This document shows, piece by piece, positions 17,932 to 26,407 of a stretch of 64,000 nucleotides of DNA (the first letter of the stretch is position 1; each line of letters starts with the position of its first letter). A model generated the notes under the pieces. That model ran no database searches. It was not told the DNA's origin and was given only the letters and a program-made list of their open reading frames with translations. Source of the DNA: Chitinophaga silvisoli. GTDB taxonomy: Bacteria > Bacteroidota > Bacteroidia > Chitinophagales > Chitinophagaceae. The position numbers and the translations under genes were made by a program. Location of the stretch: contig NZ_QTJV01000008.1 of NCBI RefSeq assembly GCF_003412465.1, positions 248,001 through 312,000 on the forward strand. Direction: 5' to 3'.

Positions 17932-18032
17932 GAACAAAGTTTGGTCAATAAAGCATTGGAAATGCATCAGCATGCAAAGGGTAATAGTTTTTCATGGTAT
18001 ATGTGGGTTGAATCACTACTATGAAAACAGGG

Positions 18033-18054
18033 GCAATTCCTGCTGTGGAATTGC
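18033..18054 (+). other. Short perfect hairpin in the leader of the 18100 gene
   Basis: GCAATTCC (18033-18040) and GGAATTGC (18047-18054) form an 8-bp stem with a 6-base loop; no T run follows, so it is not a terminator. Confidence 0.4.
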
Positions 18055-18099
18055 TGACTTATGGCCTGCGTTTTGCCCTACAGTTATAAACTCAAACAT

Positions 18100-18387
18100 A
18101 TGACCAGGCAAATCACAATCAACTTAGATGGGCAACAGTTCATGCTGGACCTGGAATTCGAACAACGCGATCATTCCATTGTCTATCATGTAACTCCAAA
18201 CAAGCATTTCAGTGATCAGATCCCGGCAGGATTTGAAATGATTCAGGCTGAAACCGATAAGGAGGGAGCACCTACTTATGATGCATCCGGTCTGAGTGAA
18301 CAGGGCAGGCAAATTGCTGAAACGATCAGTCGTCAAATCAGTCTGCTGCCTCCTCAGTTCAAAGGTGGAAAACCTGCTGAAGCTTAG
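18100..18387 (+). CDS. Small cytoplasmic protein, unknown function
   Basis: 95 aa if started at the ATG at 18100 (MTRQITINLDGQQFMLDLEF); an upstream in-frame ATG at 18061 adds 13 residues of poor quality. The protein begins with alternating strand-like sequence and ends with a helix (GLSEQGRQIAETISRQI) and a disordered tail. No family recognised. Codon usage resembles its neighbours and the frame is clean, so it is probably real. Confidence 0.6.
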   Translation: MTRQITINLDGQQFMLDLEFEQRDHSIVYHVTPNKHFSDQIPAGFEMIQAETDKEGAPTYDASGLSEQGRQIAETISRQISLLPPQFKGGKPAEA

Positions 18388-18431
18388 CGCATCACATTTG
18401 CTTCGCCGGCGATAGCTTCAATTCAATAGCT

Positions 18432-19547
18432 TTAATTCAATGGCGGGAATTTTGAAGATGCATAACGCATCACATTCGCAGGAGATCGCTGATGGGCCAG
18501 TTCATTGGCCATAAATTGCAGATATGGACGGATATGCCTGAAGAACAGACCGTAGCCTTCACAAAGATAATTCAGACCATCTGGCAGCCTGTTCTTCGGG
18601 CATTCTCCCCGACAATATTTATACACATCACACCTGCAACAGGCTGCCGAAAGCAGCCTGAACTTATTCAGGCCAAAAGCCTGCTGCTTCTCTGAGTGCA
18701 TCACCTGTTGCAAACTTCCTGTCAATATATTTCCAACTTTAAATTGCGGCTCTACAAAATGATCACAGGCATATACATCACCGTTATGCTCGACGACAAG
18801 CGATTGTCCGCAATAATCATTGAATACACAACTACCTGCCGGCACACCTGCTTCATTTGCCAGCGCAGCATCGAAAACAGGTACAAAATAGCGGCCTACA
18901 TCTCTCTTCACCCACTCGTCGAAGATGCTAATCATAAAGCGCCCGAATTCCAGGGGCTTGACCGCTTCTTTTTTACCTACCAGTGGAATGAACTGCATGT
19001 ACTCACTCCCCTCCCTTTTCAGAAAGCGATATACTTCCAGCGGATGCTTTGCATTCAGGTCGTGCACCACTGTGAGCGTATTGAATTCTACCCTGTACTT
19101 CAGCAAGAGCTGCAAGCCACGCATCACCTGTTTAAAAGTGCCTTTCCCTCCCTTATTCACCCTGTATGGATCATGCAATTCCGCAGGGCCATCGATGGAG
19201 ATGCCTACCAGGAAATTATTATCCCGGAAGAAACGGCACCAGTCCTCATTCAATAATGTACCATTTGTCTGAAAAGCATTTGTAATCACCTTCCCATTTC
19301 TATATTGCTTTTGCAGCTGCAATGCCTTTTTAAAAAACGGAATCCCCTGCAGGGTCGCCTCACCTCCCTGCCAGACGAAATCCACCTGGTGACTGGGTTG
19401 CTCATTGATATAGTGCCGGATATATGCTTCCAGGACGGCATCTTCCATATATGGAGTTCCCTTTTCCAGGTAATAACAATAAGAGCATTGCAGGTTGCAG
19501 GTAGCACCCGCAGGTTTTGCCATTAAATTGAAAGGAATTTGCATCAT
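18432..19547 (-). CDS. Anaerobic sulfatase-maturating enzyme (radical SAM, SPASM)
   Basis: 371 aa from the ATG at 19547 (MMQIPFNLMAKPAGATC). The radical-SAM cluster motif is CNLQCSYCYY, followed by the family blocks VDFVWQGGEATL, TNGTLLNEDWCRFF and ISIDGPAELHD. The C-terminal half carries the SPASM cysteines for two auxiliary iron-sulfur clusters, including GSCVFNDYCGQSLVVEHNGD and CCRCDVYKYCRGECPKN. The enzyme converts the active-site Cys or Ser of sulfatases to formylglycine in the cytoplasm. Its likely client in this window is the Cys-type sulfatase at 35832. A GTG at 19553 could add two residues, but a -7 box overlaps it, so the ATG is preferred. Confidence 0.92.
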   Translation of the reverse strand: MMQIPFNLMAKPAGATCNLQCSYCYYLEKGTPYMEDAVLEAYIRHYINEQPSHQVDFVWQGGEATLQGIPFFKKALQLQKQYRNGKVITNAFQTNGTLLNEDWCRFFRDNNFLVGISIDGPAELHDPYRVNKGGKGTFKQVMRGLQLLLKYRVEFNTLTVVHDLNAKHPLEVYRFLKREGSEYMQFIPLVGKKEAVKPLEFGRFMISIFDEWVKRDVGRYFVPVFDAALANEAGVPAGSCVFNDYCGQSLVVEHNGDVYACDHFVEPQFKVGNILTGSLQQVMHSEKQQAFGLNKFRLLSAACCRCDVYKYCRGECPKNRLPDGLNYLCEGYGLFFRHIRPYLQFMANELAHQRSPANVMRYASSKFPPLN

Positions 19548-19552
19548 AGGCA

Positions 19553-19560
19553 CAAACCTA
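19553..19560 (-). promoter_or_regulatory. Candidate -7 box of the sulfatase maturase
   Basis: On the minus strand TAGGTTTG fits TAnnTTTG exactly and ends six bases before the ATG at 19547, predicting a leader of only a few bases. No clear TTG is seen 19 bp upstream. Confidence 0.45.
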
Positions 19561-19754
19561 AGAGAAAAAAAGAGGTTAAACTATGACGGCGATCATTCTC
19601 CCACAGCGGATTACAGACGCTTTAACAGTAAATAACAATTCAATTTTGACTCTGGCACACTTTTCTCATTTACTATATCAGAAGTTTAAAAAAACGCCTG
19701 CAGACGCTGACTTAAACACCTTTATTGATCACAGTTTATTCAAATTTAAATATC

Positions 19755-19901
19755 ATGAAAACGTATAAATATTTCATCATCGCAACATTATTCGTTGGTA
19801 CCCTTAGCTTAAGTAGCTGCTTAGTAGAACGTGGCCCAGGGTATGGTCCCCGTCCTTATCATCATCATCATTATCATGGTGGCGGATATTATCATTATTA
19901 A
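19755..19901 (+). CDS. 48-aa His/Tyr/Gly-rich lipoprotein
   Basis: Starting at ATG 19755 the frame encodes MKTYKYFIIATLFVGTLSLS followed by SCLVERGPGYGPRPY and a tail HHHHYHGGGYYHY, ending in TAA at 19899-19901. LSLSSC is a good lipobox with the acylated Cys at residue 22, leaving a mature peptide of 27 residues with six His and six Tyr. The His cluster suggests binding of zinc, copper or nickel at the outer surface of a membrane, but that is inference. Its size keeps it below usual gene-calling limits. No partner gene is obvious. Confidence 0.75.
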   Translation: MKTYKYFIIATLFVGTLSLSSCLVERGPGYGPRPYHHHHYHGGGYYHY

Positions 19902-20068
19902 CCGTTTCATGTTCCAAATAAACAGCGAAGGCTGGGATGCTTATTGGGTAGGCATTCCGGCCTTTTCTTTATCAATCAGGTTTCTCTTTCAAAAATCAAA
20001 GCATCTCCGGGGCCGGCTTTATTACATTCAAAAGGAAGTACTAACATGTTTTTCTTTATTTTGCAGGG

Positions 20069-20779
20069 ATGAAACCCCACTTACTCGTACTCCACGGTGC
20101 CATTGGTACCTCCTATCAGCTTCGCGCCATTGCCGAAGCATTATCTGATCATTACACTATTCACCTGTATGATTTTCCCGGACATGGCGGTCAGCCAATA
20201 GCAGATGCGCCTTTTTCCATTCCTTTCTTTTCTGCAGCGGTAGCGGATTATATTCGTACGCAGCAGCTGGAGCACCTCAGCATTTTCGGTGCCAGTATGG
20301 GTGGTTATGTTGCATTGCATTTAGCAGCTACACAGCCCTCCCTGGTAGACAGGGTTATTACCCTTGGTACCAAATTCCACTGGGACCCTGTTACGGCATT
20401 AAAAGAGACAAAAATGCTGCAACCGGCCCTGATGAAGGAGAAAGTCCCTGCATTTGCTGATTCTTTGGAAAAGATGCATGCACCGGCAGACTGGAAGATC
20501 GTGGTAGAAAAAACTGCTGAGATGATGATGGAAATGGGTGCAAAAAATCCATTGCAGGCAGATGATTTTAAGCACATCACTATCCCGGTATTGTTACTCT
20601 TAGGAGACAGGGACCGCATGGTTTCTTTTGAAGAAACGATCCAGGTATATAAACTACTGCCGGATGCCGGATTCGGGGTCTTACCCCATACCCCGCACCC
20701 GGCAGAACTGGTCAATGCGCAGTTAGTCGCTGCTATTGTTTTAAATCATCAATCCAGTAAAAAGCCCATTGCCGGATAA
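20069..20779 (+). CDS. Alpha/beta-hydrolase fold protein
   Basis: 236 aa, cytoplasmic. Nucleophile elbow G-A-S76-M-G (SIFGASMGGYVALHLA), oxyanion region LVLHGAIGTSYQL, acid in LLLLGDRDRMVS (D180 or D182) and a catalytic His in PHTPHPAEL (H207 or H210). Substrate unknown; short-chain esterase or MenH/BioH-like activity are possible. Its 3' end overlaps that of the convergent carboxylesterase gene by 31 bp. Confidence 0.85.
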   Translation: MKPHLLVLHGAIGTSYQLRAIAEALSDHYTIHLYDFPGHGGQPIADAPFSIPFFSAAVADYIRTQQLEHLSIFGASMGGYVALHLAATQPSLVDRVITLGTKFHWDPVTALKETKMLQPALMKEKVPAFADSLEKMHAPADWKIVVEKTAEMMMEMGAKNPLQADDFKHITIPVLLLLGDRDRMVSFEETIQVYKLLPDAGFGVLPHTPHPAELVNAQLVAAIVLNHQSSKKPIAG

Positions 20780-22146
20780 TTCGGATCTTCATAACCAGGA
20801 ATCTGCCCCTCGTATGTAGGTTCCCCATAAATCATCCCCAGTTTCCGGCTATCATATTTTGTCCAGGGATTTTTCCCTTTGATAAAATTCACCCAGTCCG
20901 CATGGATCTTTGACTGCAGGGCAGGATTTTCCAGTGGCTGATTACTGCCCCAGATGTATCCCAACTCCTGCCCATGGGTAGCAGGTTTGCCATGGGCGGG
21001 CTGCTCGAATGAATATAACCATACATTGGCCTTCTGCGCCCCTAATACATTTGCCAGGCGGTAGGTATGCAGCTGGTACATAATACGGCTCAGCGTTTGT
21101 ATAATTCCGGCTGTATCCATTGGTGGGTGCACCAGGTCACCGTTCCTGCCAAACCAATCCCTCAATACGGTTGCATCCGGATGATACAGCCGTTTATCTA
21201 TATTCATAAACAGCAGGGCTTCTGCTTTATTACTCCCCAGCAATACCCTTACATTTTTAAGCGGATGCTTTTGCAGCCAGTTGTATGCATCACTATAAAT
21301 AATTTTATTGTCTGCCATAGGTCCGAAATAATTCGTTCCGGAGGCACCTTTCAGCACTTTCGCCTGGGCAGCAATGATGTCCTGCACTGTTAAGGTGAGA
21401 AACTGTTTCGGATCAGAGATACCCAGGGTATCCATCAGGCGCTGCCTGATAGCCCTGGCCGTAGTCGTATCCCTGATACAGTTTACGCCACCACTTTCCA
21501 ATACCAGTTGCTGGTATTTACCTTTGGCCCCTGGTGCAACAAGGAGTACACTACTTAGCTTGGCACCGGCAGATTCTCCCATTACCGTGATTTTATCTGG
21601 ATTGCCTCCAAAAGCCGCGATGTTTTCCCTGATCCATTGTAAAGAGGCTATCAGGTCCAGCACTGCGTTATTAGGTGCCGTTTCATAACCGGGAACATCA
21701 TCCAGGTACAAAAATCCCAATGCACCCAGGCGATAATTGATGGTAATTGTAATAATACTGTCATGGTCTGCAAATGCGTGACCGTTCATCCACATGCCGG
21801 TACCGCCTGTCATACCTCCGCCATGTACCCAAACCACTACGGGCTTTTTCCCTTTTAAACCGGGTGTATAGAGGTTCAGGCGCAGGCAATCTTCATCACC
21901 TACCACCTTACCGTCGAACTGCGGTGCCACCGGTCCGAATGCAGTGCACGAAAGTGTGTCTTTCCATGCGGGTCTGGGAGTGGGCGCTTTAAAGCGCGCT
22001 GCGCTGGCATATGGAATTCCTTTGAAAACGAGGATGCCCTGTTCTTCAGTGCCTTTGATGTAACCGCGGGTTGTTTTAACTGTCTGAGCCGTGGAAATAG
22101 AGCATTGGAAAAGGAGGGCCAATGCAGGAAATATTGATCTTAACAT
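20749..22146 (-). CDS. Secreted type-B carboxylesterase/lipase family protein
   Basis: 465 aa from the ATG at 22146 (MLRSIFPALALLFQCSISTA signal peptide); ATG 22152 would add two residues. Family hallmarks: GIPYASAARFKAP, EDCLRLNLYTPG, VWVHGGGMTGG oxyanion loop, nucleophile in VMGESAGAKL, LGSNKAEALLF acidic residue, and a His near ATHGQELGYIWG. Type-B carboxylesterases cleave esters in the periplasm or outside; here it may deacetylate or deferuloylate polysaccharides (inference). The last 31 bases overlap the alpha/beta hydrolase coding end. Divergent from the VWA gene at 22225. Confidence 0.88.
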   Translation of the reverse strand: MLRSIFPALALLFQCSISTAQTVKTTRGYIKGTEEQGILVFKGIPYASAARFKAPTPRPAWKDTLSCTAFGPVAPQFDGKVVGDEDCLRLNLYTPGLKGKKPVVVWVHGGGMTGGTGMWMNGHAFADHDSIITITINYRLGALGFLYLDDVPGYETAPNNAVLDLIASLQWIRENIAAFGGNPDKITVMGESAGAKLSSVLLVAPGAKGKYQQLVLESGGVNCIRDTTTARAIRQRLMDTLGISDPKQFLTLTVQDIIAAQAKVLKGASGTNYFGPMADNKIIYSDAYNWLQKHPLKNVRVLLGSNKAEALLFMNIDKRLYHPDATVLRDWFGRNGDLVHPPMDTAGIIQTLSRIMYQLHTYRLANVLGAQKANVWLYSFEQPAHGKPATHGQELGYIWGSNQPLENPALQSKIHADWVNFIKGKNPWTKYDSRKLGMIYGEPTYEGQIPGYEDPNYPAMGFLLD

Positions 22147-22224
22147 AAACATAAAATTAAAAAAATCCCGCACATCCTGATGCTGTCTGTGACTGTCAAC
22201 TAAATTCACTAATTTAGAACTATT

Positions 22225-23319
22225 ATGAGAGGCTTACATTTTTCCAAATTTGAACCCGACGAGCAGGGAAAATCGCCATTTGACAAACTACTTGACGTGT
22301 TTACCCAACTGCTGACTTACACCAGTGGCGACGTTAGCGAAGCACTGCAATGGCTGACCGAACTGGACAAAGAATACCAGCTGACCAACGAAGACTACGG
22401 GATCGGAGACTTCATTCAGGAACTAAAGGAAAAAGGATACATCCGCGACAACGAAGAAAACGGGAGTATTCAGATCACCGGAAAAACCGAACAGAACATC
22501 CGCAAACGTGCCCTCGAAGAGATCTTCGGTAAACTGAAAAAGTCAAACGTGGGTAACCACAACACCCGTAAATCCGGGCAGGGTGATGAACTCAACGCAG
22601 ATTCCAGACCTTACCAGTTTGGTGACGCACTGGAACAGATCGACATGACAGCGTCCATCCGCAATGCCCAGATCAATCATGGCATCGAGAGCTTCTCCAT
22701 ACATCAGGACGACCTTGAAATACAGGAAACGGATTTCAAAACACAAACGTCTACCGCCCTGATGATCGACATCTCCCACTCCATGATCCTCTACGGTGAG
22801 GACCGCATCACCCCAGCCAAAAAGGTAGCCATGGCCCTGAGTGAACTCATCACCACCCGCTATCCAAAGGACACACTGGACATCATCGTTTTTGGCAACG
22901 ATGCCTGGCAGATAGAAATCAAAGATCTTCCTTACCTGCAGGTAGGGCCCTACCACACCAATACGGTGGCTGGCCTGGAACTTGCCATGGACATCCTGCG
23001 CAGGCGACGGAATCCCAACAAACAGATCTTTATGATCACTGACGGAAAACCTACCTGTCTCAAAGTCGGCAAACAGTACTACAAAAACAGCTTCGGCCTT
23101 GACCGCAAGATCCTGAACCGCACTCTGAACCTCGCGGCTCAATGTAAAAAGCTGAAGATTCCCATCACTACCTTCATGGTAGCGACCGACCCGTGGTTGC
23201 AGAAGTTTGTGACCGAGTTCACGGAAACAAATAACGGGAAGGCGTTTTTCTCCGGGCTGGACAAGCTGGGACAATTCCTGTTTTTTGATTTTGAAAATGG
23301 GAAGAGGAAAGTGCTGTAA
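22225..23319 (+). CDS. VWA-domain protein partnering the AAA+ ATPase
   Basis: 364 aa, cytoplasmic. The N-terminal half is helical and charged (residues about 1-120). The C-terminal VWA domain has the metal-binding MIDAS motif D-I-S-H-S in ALMIDISHSMILYGED, plus DIIVFGNDAW and IFMITDGKPTC strands. Pairs of VWA protein and AAA+ ATPase recall magnesium chelatase D and I subunits and MoxR systems, in which the two remodel or insert metal into a target protein. The gene lies 85 bp upstream of the ATPase. No chlorophyll, cobalamin or dehydrogenase genes are near, so the client is unknown. Confidence 0.85.
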   Translation: MRGLHFSKFEPDEQGKSPFDKLLDVFTQLLTYTSGDVSEALQWLTELDKEYQLTNEDYGIGDFIQELKEKGYIRDNEENGSIQITGKTEQNIRKRALEEIFGKLKKSNVGNHNTRKSGQGDELNADSRPYQFGDALEQIDMTASIRNAQINHGIESFSIHQDDLEIQETDFKTQTSTALMIDISHSMILYGEDRITPAKKVAMALSELITTRYPKDTLDIIVFGNDAWQIEIKDLPYLQVGPYHTNTVAGLELAMDILRRRRNPNKQIFMITDGKPTCLKVGKQYYKNSFGLDRKILNRTLNLAAQCKKLKIPITTFMVATDPWLQKFVTEFTETNNGKAFFSGLDKLGQFLFFDFENGKRKVL

Positions 23320-23404
23320 AATGCACGCATCCTTTTTTATTTAGAATTGTAAAACAGCAAAAACGCCCAAATTTCAATTGTAATCAGTAAAACTTTATCA
23401 ATTA

Positions 23405-24916
23405 ATGAATATCAACATCAGCACGTTAGGTGAGTTAAAGAAGAGTGGATATCAACCAAAGTCAGTAAAGGAAGAGATCAGACAAAACCTGATTAAAAAA
23501 CTACAGCAAAAAGAGATCACTTTCCCAGGTATCATCGGTTACGAAGATACCGTCATCCCCGACACAGAAAGAGCTTTGCTGTCCAGGCACAATATCCTGT
23601 TCCTCGGTCTCCGCGGACAGGCTAAAACCCGTATGGCAAGGCAAATGATCTCCCTGCTCGATGGATATATTCCCATCGTGGAAGGTTCTGAAGTGAATGA
23701 CAGTCCCTTCGAACCATTGTCTAAATACGCCAGGGACCTGGTTGCTGAACTTGGCGATGCCACTCCCATCTCTTGGCTACCGGCAGAAGCCCGCTATGGC
23801 GAAAAACTCGCTACGCCGGATGTATCAGTTGCCGACCTGGTAGGGGACATCGATCCTATCAAAGCAGCAAATCTGAAACTGAACTACGCTGATGAAAGGG
23901 TGATCCACTTCGGTATCATTCCCCGCTCTAACCGCGGCATCTTCGTCATCAACGAACTGCCCGATCTGCAGGCCCGTATACAGGTATCCCTGTTCAACAT
24001 CCTGCAGGAAGGCGATATACAGATCCGTGGCTTCAAAGTACGTATGCCGCTGGATATCCTCTTCATTTTTACCGCGAACCCGGAAGATTATACCAACCGT
24101 GGTTCAATCGTTACGCCACTGAAGGACCGTATCGAAAGCCAGATCATCACCCACTATCCAAAGAACGTGGAAAACTCTCTGCTCATTACCGAACAGGAAG
24201 CCAATGTACATGCAGAACAGCAACATGTACATATCAGTGATATGATCAAGCGCATGATCGAACAGGTGGCCTTCGAAGCACGTAACAGCGAATACGTAGA
24301 TAAGAAATCCGGTGTATCTGCGCGTCTTACTATTGCCGCATACGAAAATGCGGTGAGTGCAGGTGAACGCAGGGCTATCATTAATGGGGAGAAGGAAACA
24401 TTTGTACGGATCGCAGATCTGCAGGGTATCATTCCGGCCATTACCGGTAAGATCGAACTGGTGTACGAGGGTGAACAGGAAGGCCCGCTGCAGGTGGCCG
24501 TGAACCTCCTCGACAAATCTATCCGTACATTATTTGCAACTTACTTCCCGAATCCCGATTCTTTCAAGAAACGCAGCAAACAGGTACAACAGGCGGAGAA
24601 CCCTTACAGGCAAGTCATCCAGTGGTTTGACAAAGGGAATGCCGTACAACTGTTGCAGGACGTAAGCGATAAGCAATACGAAACTGCCCTGTCAAAAGTA
24701 GATGGACTGAGAGAACTGATTAAAGGCCGCTTTCCCCAGGCGAATAAACAGGAGCAACTGCTGCTGATGGAATTCGTGCTGCATGGCCTGGCATCTTACT
24801 CACTGATCAGTAAAAAGGTCGTGGAAAATGAAACCAGGTTCAGCGACCTGCTGGGCACTATGATGAATTTTGGGACCAGTGCCGCCGAAGAAGAAGAAGA
24901 AAGTGAAGATTTCTAA
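23405..24916 (+). CDS. Magnesium-chelatase-I-like AAA+ ATPase (MoxR-type)
   Basis: 503 aa. Residues about 40-300 hold the AAA+ core: FPGIIGYEDTVIPDTERALL; a Walker A-like loop G68-LRG-Q-A-K74-T75 in which the second glycine is replaced by Ala; Walker B region GIFVINELPDL with Asn-Glu instead of Asp-Glu; sensor 1 IFTANPEDYTNRG; and the arginine-rich TPLKDRIESQI. The C-terminal 200 residues are helical and end in an acidic tail (AAEEEEESEDF). The order follows ChlI/BchI-type helix-insert AAA+ proteins. It presumably works with the VWA protein immediately upstream. Terminator 19 bp downstream. Confidence 0.85.
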   Translation: MNINISTLGELKKSGYQPKSVKEEIRQNLIKKLQQKEITFPGIIGYEDTVIPDTERALLSRHNILFLGLRGQAKTRMARQMISLLDGYIPIVEGSEVNDSPFEPLSKYARDLVAELGDATPISWLPAEARYGEKLATPDVSVADLVGDIDPIKAANLKLNYADERVIHFGIIPRSNRGIFVINELPDLQARIQVSLFNILQEGDIQIRGFKVRMPLDILFIFTANPEDYTNRGSIVTPLKDRIESQIITHYPKNVENSLLITEQEANVHAEQQHVHISDMIKRMIEQVAFEARNSEYVDKKSGVSARLTIAAYENAVSAGERRAIINGEKETFVRIADLQGIIPAITGKIELVYEGEQEGPLQVAVNLLDKSIRTLFATYFPNPDSFKKRSKQVQQAENPYRQVIQWFDKGNAVQLLQDVSDKQYETALSKVDGLRELIKGRFPQANKQEQLLLMEFVLHGLASYSLISKKVVENETRFSDLLGTMMNFGTSAAEEEEESEDF

Positions 24917-24934
24917 AAAACATTGAATTTTGAA

Positions 24935-24971
24935 TAAAAAAGGCTTCCGCTCTTGGTGGAAGCCTTTTTTT
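24935..24971 (+). terminator. Intrinsic terminator of the VWA/AAA+ pair
   Basis: AAAGGCTTCC and GGAAGCCTTT (stem arms around 24939-24948 and 24958-24967) enclose a 9-base loop; a T run follows. The next gene's -33 element lies in the hairpin. Confidence 0.88.
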
Positions 24972-24999
24972 ATCTATTTTTGTAGTGATCATTACAAAA
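24953..24999 (+). promoter_or_regulatory. Promoter and palindromic operator of the TetR/SDR operon
   Basis: TTG at 24953-24955, a spacer of exactly 19 bp and TATTTTTG at 24975-24982 match the Bacteroidota promoter consensus (TTTG, 19 bp, TAnnTTTG). A 22-bp palindrome at 24978-24999 (left arm TTTTGTA, core TGATCA, right arm TACAAAA, one mismatched pair) overlaps the -7 box and start region, where a TetR repressor would block transcription of its own operon. Confidence 0.75.
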
Positions 25000-25004
25000 A
25001 AGAA

Positions 25005-25586
25005 ATGAGAGGAAGACCAAGCATTTACGATAATAGTGAAGCGCTCACCAAGGCGCAGCAGGTATTCTGGAAGAAGGGGTATACGGCTACCTCCCTGCCG
25101 GATATTTTGCAGGCTATCGGCATTGGTGCGGGTAGCTTTTACAACGCTTTTAAAGGAGGAAAGAAAGAGCTATTCAGCAAAGCTATACAGCAGCGCAGGG
25201 AGGCCTTTGCGGCATTCAAAGCAACTTTAAAGCAGGCAGCGGTACCAGTAGATCTCATTAAAGATTTCTTTCGCAGCATTGCTGCTGCCGATCAGCACAC
25301 TCATATGCAGGGCTGTATTATTGTGAATACAGTGGTGGAAATGGCGAACCTGGATCCGGAGCTGGAGGCAGAAGCAGTGACCATACTCAAAGAGGTAGAA
25401 GCGATGTTTACCGCCACCATCGCAGATGCACAGAAAAAAGGTATGATTAAAAATCAAACAGACCCCGCCATACTGGGGCGCTATCTCATCACGCTCTGGA
25501 ATGGCATCAATGTCACAAGGCGCATGTATCCAGACAATACAATTCTTGCCAAACAAATAGACATGCAACTGGAAATACTAAATTAA
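25005..25586 (+). CDS. TetR/AcrR-family transcriptional repressor
   Basis: 193 aa from ATG 25005 (MRGRPSIYDNSEALTKAQQV). The longer frame from 24930 runs back through the terminator hairpin and is not used. The N-terminal helix-turn-helix reads FWKKGYTATSLPDILQAIGI then GAGSFYNAFKGGKKELF, typical of TetR. The C-terminal domain contains MQGCIIVNTVVEMANLDPE, as in repressors of the short-chain-dehydrogenase or quinone-responsive type. It probably represses itself and the SDR gene 13 bp downstream through the palindrome at 24978-24999. Ligand unknown. Confidence 0.9.
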   Translation: MRGRPSIYDNSEALTKAQQVFWKKGYTATSLPDILQAIGIGAGSFYNAFKGGKKELFSKAIQQRREAFAAFKATLKQAAVPVDLIKDFFRSIAAADQHTHMQGCIIVNTVVEMANLDPELEAEAVTILKEVEAMFTATIADAQKKGMIKNQTDPAILGRYLITLWNGINVTRRMYPDNTILAKQIDMQLEILN

Positions 25587-25599
25587 ATCAGCTACAAAC

Positions 25600-26367
25600 A
25601 TGGATTTACAACTTAAGGGGAAGACTGCCTTTATCAGCGGCTCTTCCCAGGGGATTGGTTTTGCCATTGCGGCGCAGTTACTCAAAGAAGGCGCTGCTGT
25701 CATTATCAATGGCAGAAACAAAGAAAAACTGGATCAGGCTGTTGCGCAATTGCAGCCACTGGGTGAGGTATCAGGTATAGCAGGAGATATTGCCGATGTA
25801 GTACATGAAGTGCCGGCTGTAGACATTCTCGTGAACAATGTCGGTATCTTTGAACTGAAGTCTTTCTTTGAGCTTACGGATGCTGACTGGCTTCATTTCT
25901 TCAATGTGAATGTAATGAGCAGTGTACGCTTATCGCGTGCCCTTATGCCTGCTATGCTGGAGAAAAAATGGGGCAGGATTATTTTCATCAGTAGTGAATC
26001 GGGAGTCAATATTCCTGCAAACATGATCCATTATGGCATGACCAAAACGGCCATGTTATCGATTAGCCGCGGTCTTGCGCAACTGACCAAAGGCACGGCA
26101 ATCACCGTGAATACCATCCTGGGTGGACCGACCTATTCCGACGGTGTCAAAAATGCGGTGGAGCAAATCGCATCGCAGCAGCATATGGAGGCATCCGTAC
26201 TAAAACAGCATATTTTTGAAACCACGAATCCAGGTTCCCTCTTACAAAGATTTATTGAGCCGGAAGAAATCGCTCAACTGGCCACCTACCTGGCTTCCCC
26301 ATTATCTATAGCTACCAATGGTGCGGCGCTACGTGCAGATGGCGGAGTATTAAATACAATACTCTAA
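25600..26367 (+). CDS. Short-chain dehydrogenase/reductase (SDR)
   Basis: 255 aa Rossmann-fold NAD(P) enzyme. Cofactor motif GSSQGIGFA near residue 14, NVGIF in place of the usual NNAG (VNNVGIFELKSF), catalytic Ser in IIFISSESG and the Tyr-x-x-x-Lys pair in HYGMTKTAML. Substrate not predictable; the linked TetR regulator suggests induction by an electrophile, quinone or other small carbonyl compound. Second gene of the TetR operon. Confidence 0.9.
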   Translation: MDLQLKGKTAFISGSSQGIGFAIAAQLLKEGAAVIINGRNKEKLDQAVAQLQPLGEVSGIAGDIADVVHEVPAVDILVNNVGIFELKSFFELTDADWLHFFNVNVMSSVRLSRALMPAMLEKKWGRIIFISSESGVNIPANMIHYGMTKTAMLSISRGLAQLTKGTAITVNTILGGPTYSDGVKNAVEQIASQQHMEASVLKQHIFETTNPGSLLQRFIEPEEIAQLATYLASPLSIATNGAALRADGGVLNTIL

Positions 26368-26407
26368 GATATTTTTATATCTTGTATGAAGTCTCAATTT
26401 CCACTTT

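Noticed and set aside
18492..19256. Plus-strand ORFs of 67-186 aa opposite the sulfatase maturase
   Set aside because: Antisense shadows of a clearly conserved radical-SAM gene.
19583..19768. 61-aa ORF before the small lipoprotein
   Set aside because: No signal or domain, overlaps the start of the well-supported 48-aa lipoprotein in another frame, composition like intergenic DNA.
24930..25004. N-terminal extension of the TetR ORF
   Set aside because: Encoded by the terminator hairpin and promoter; the TetR family start is at 25005.
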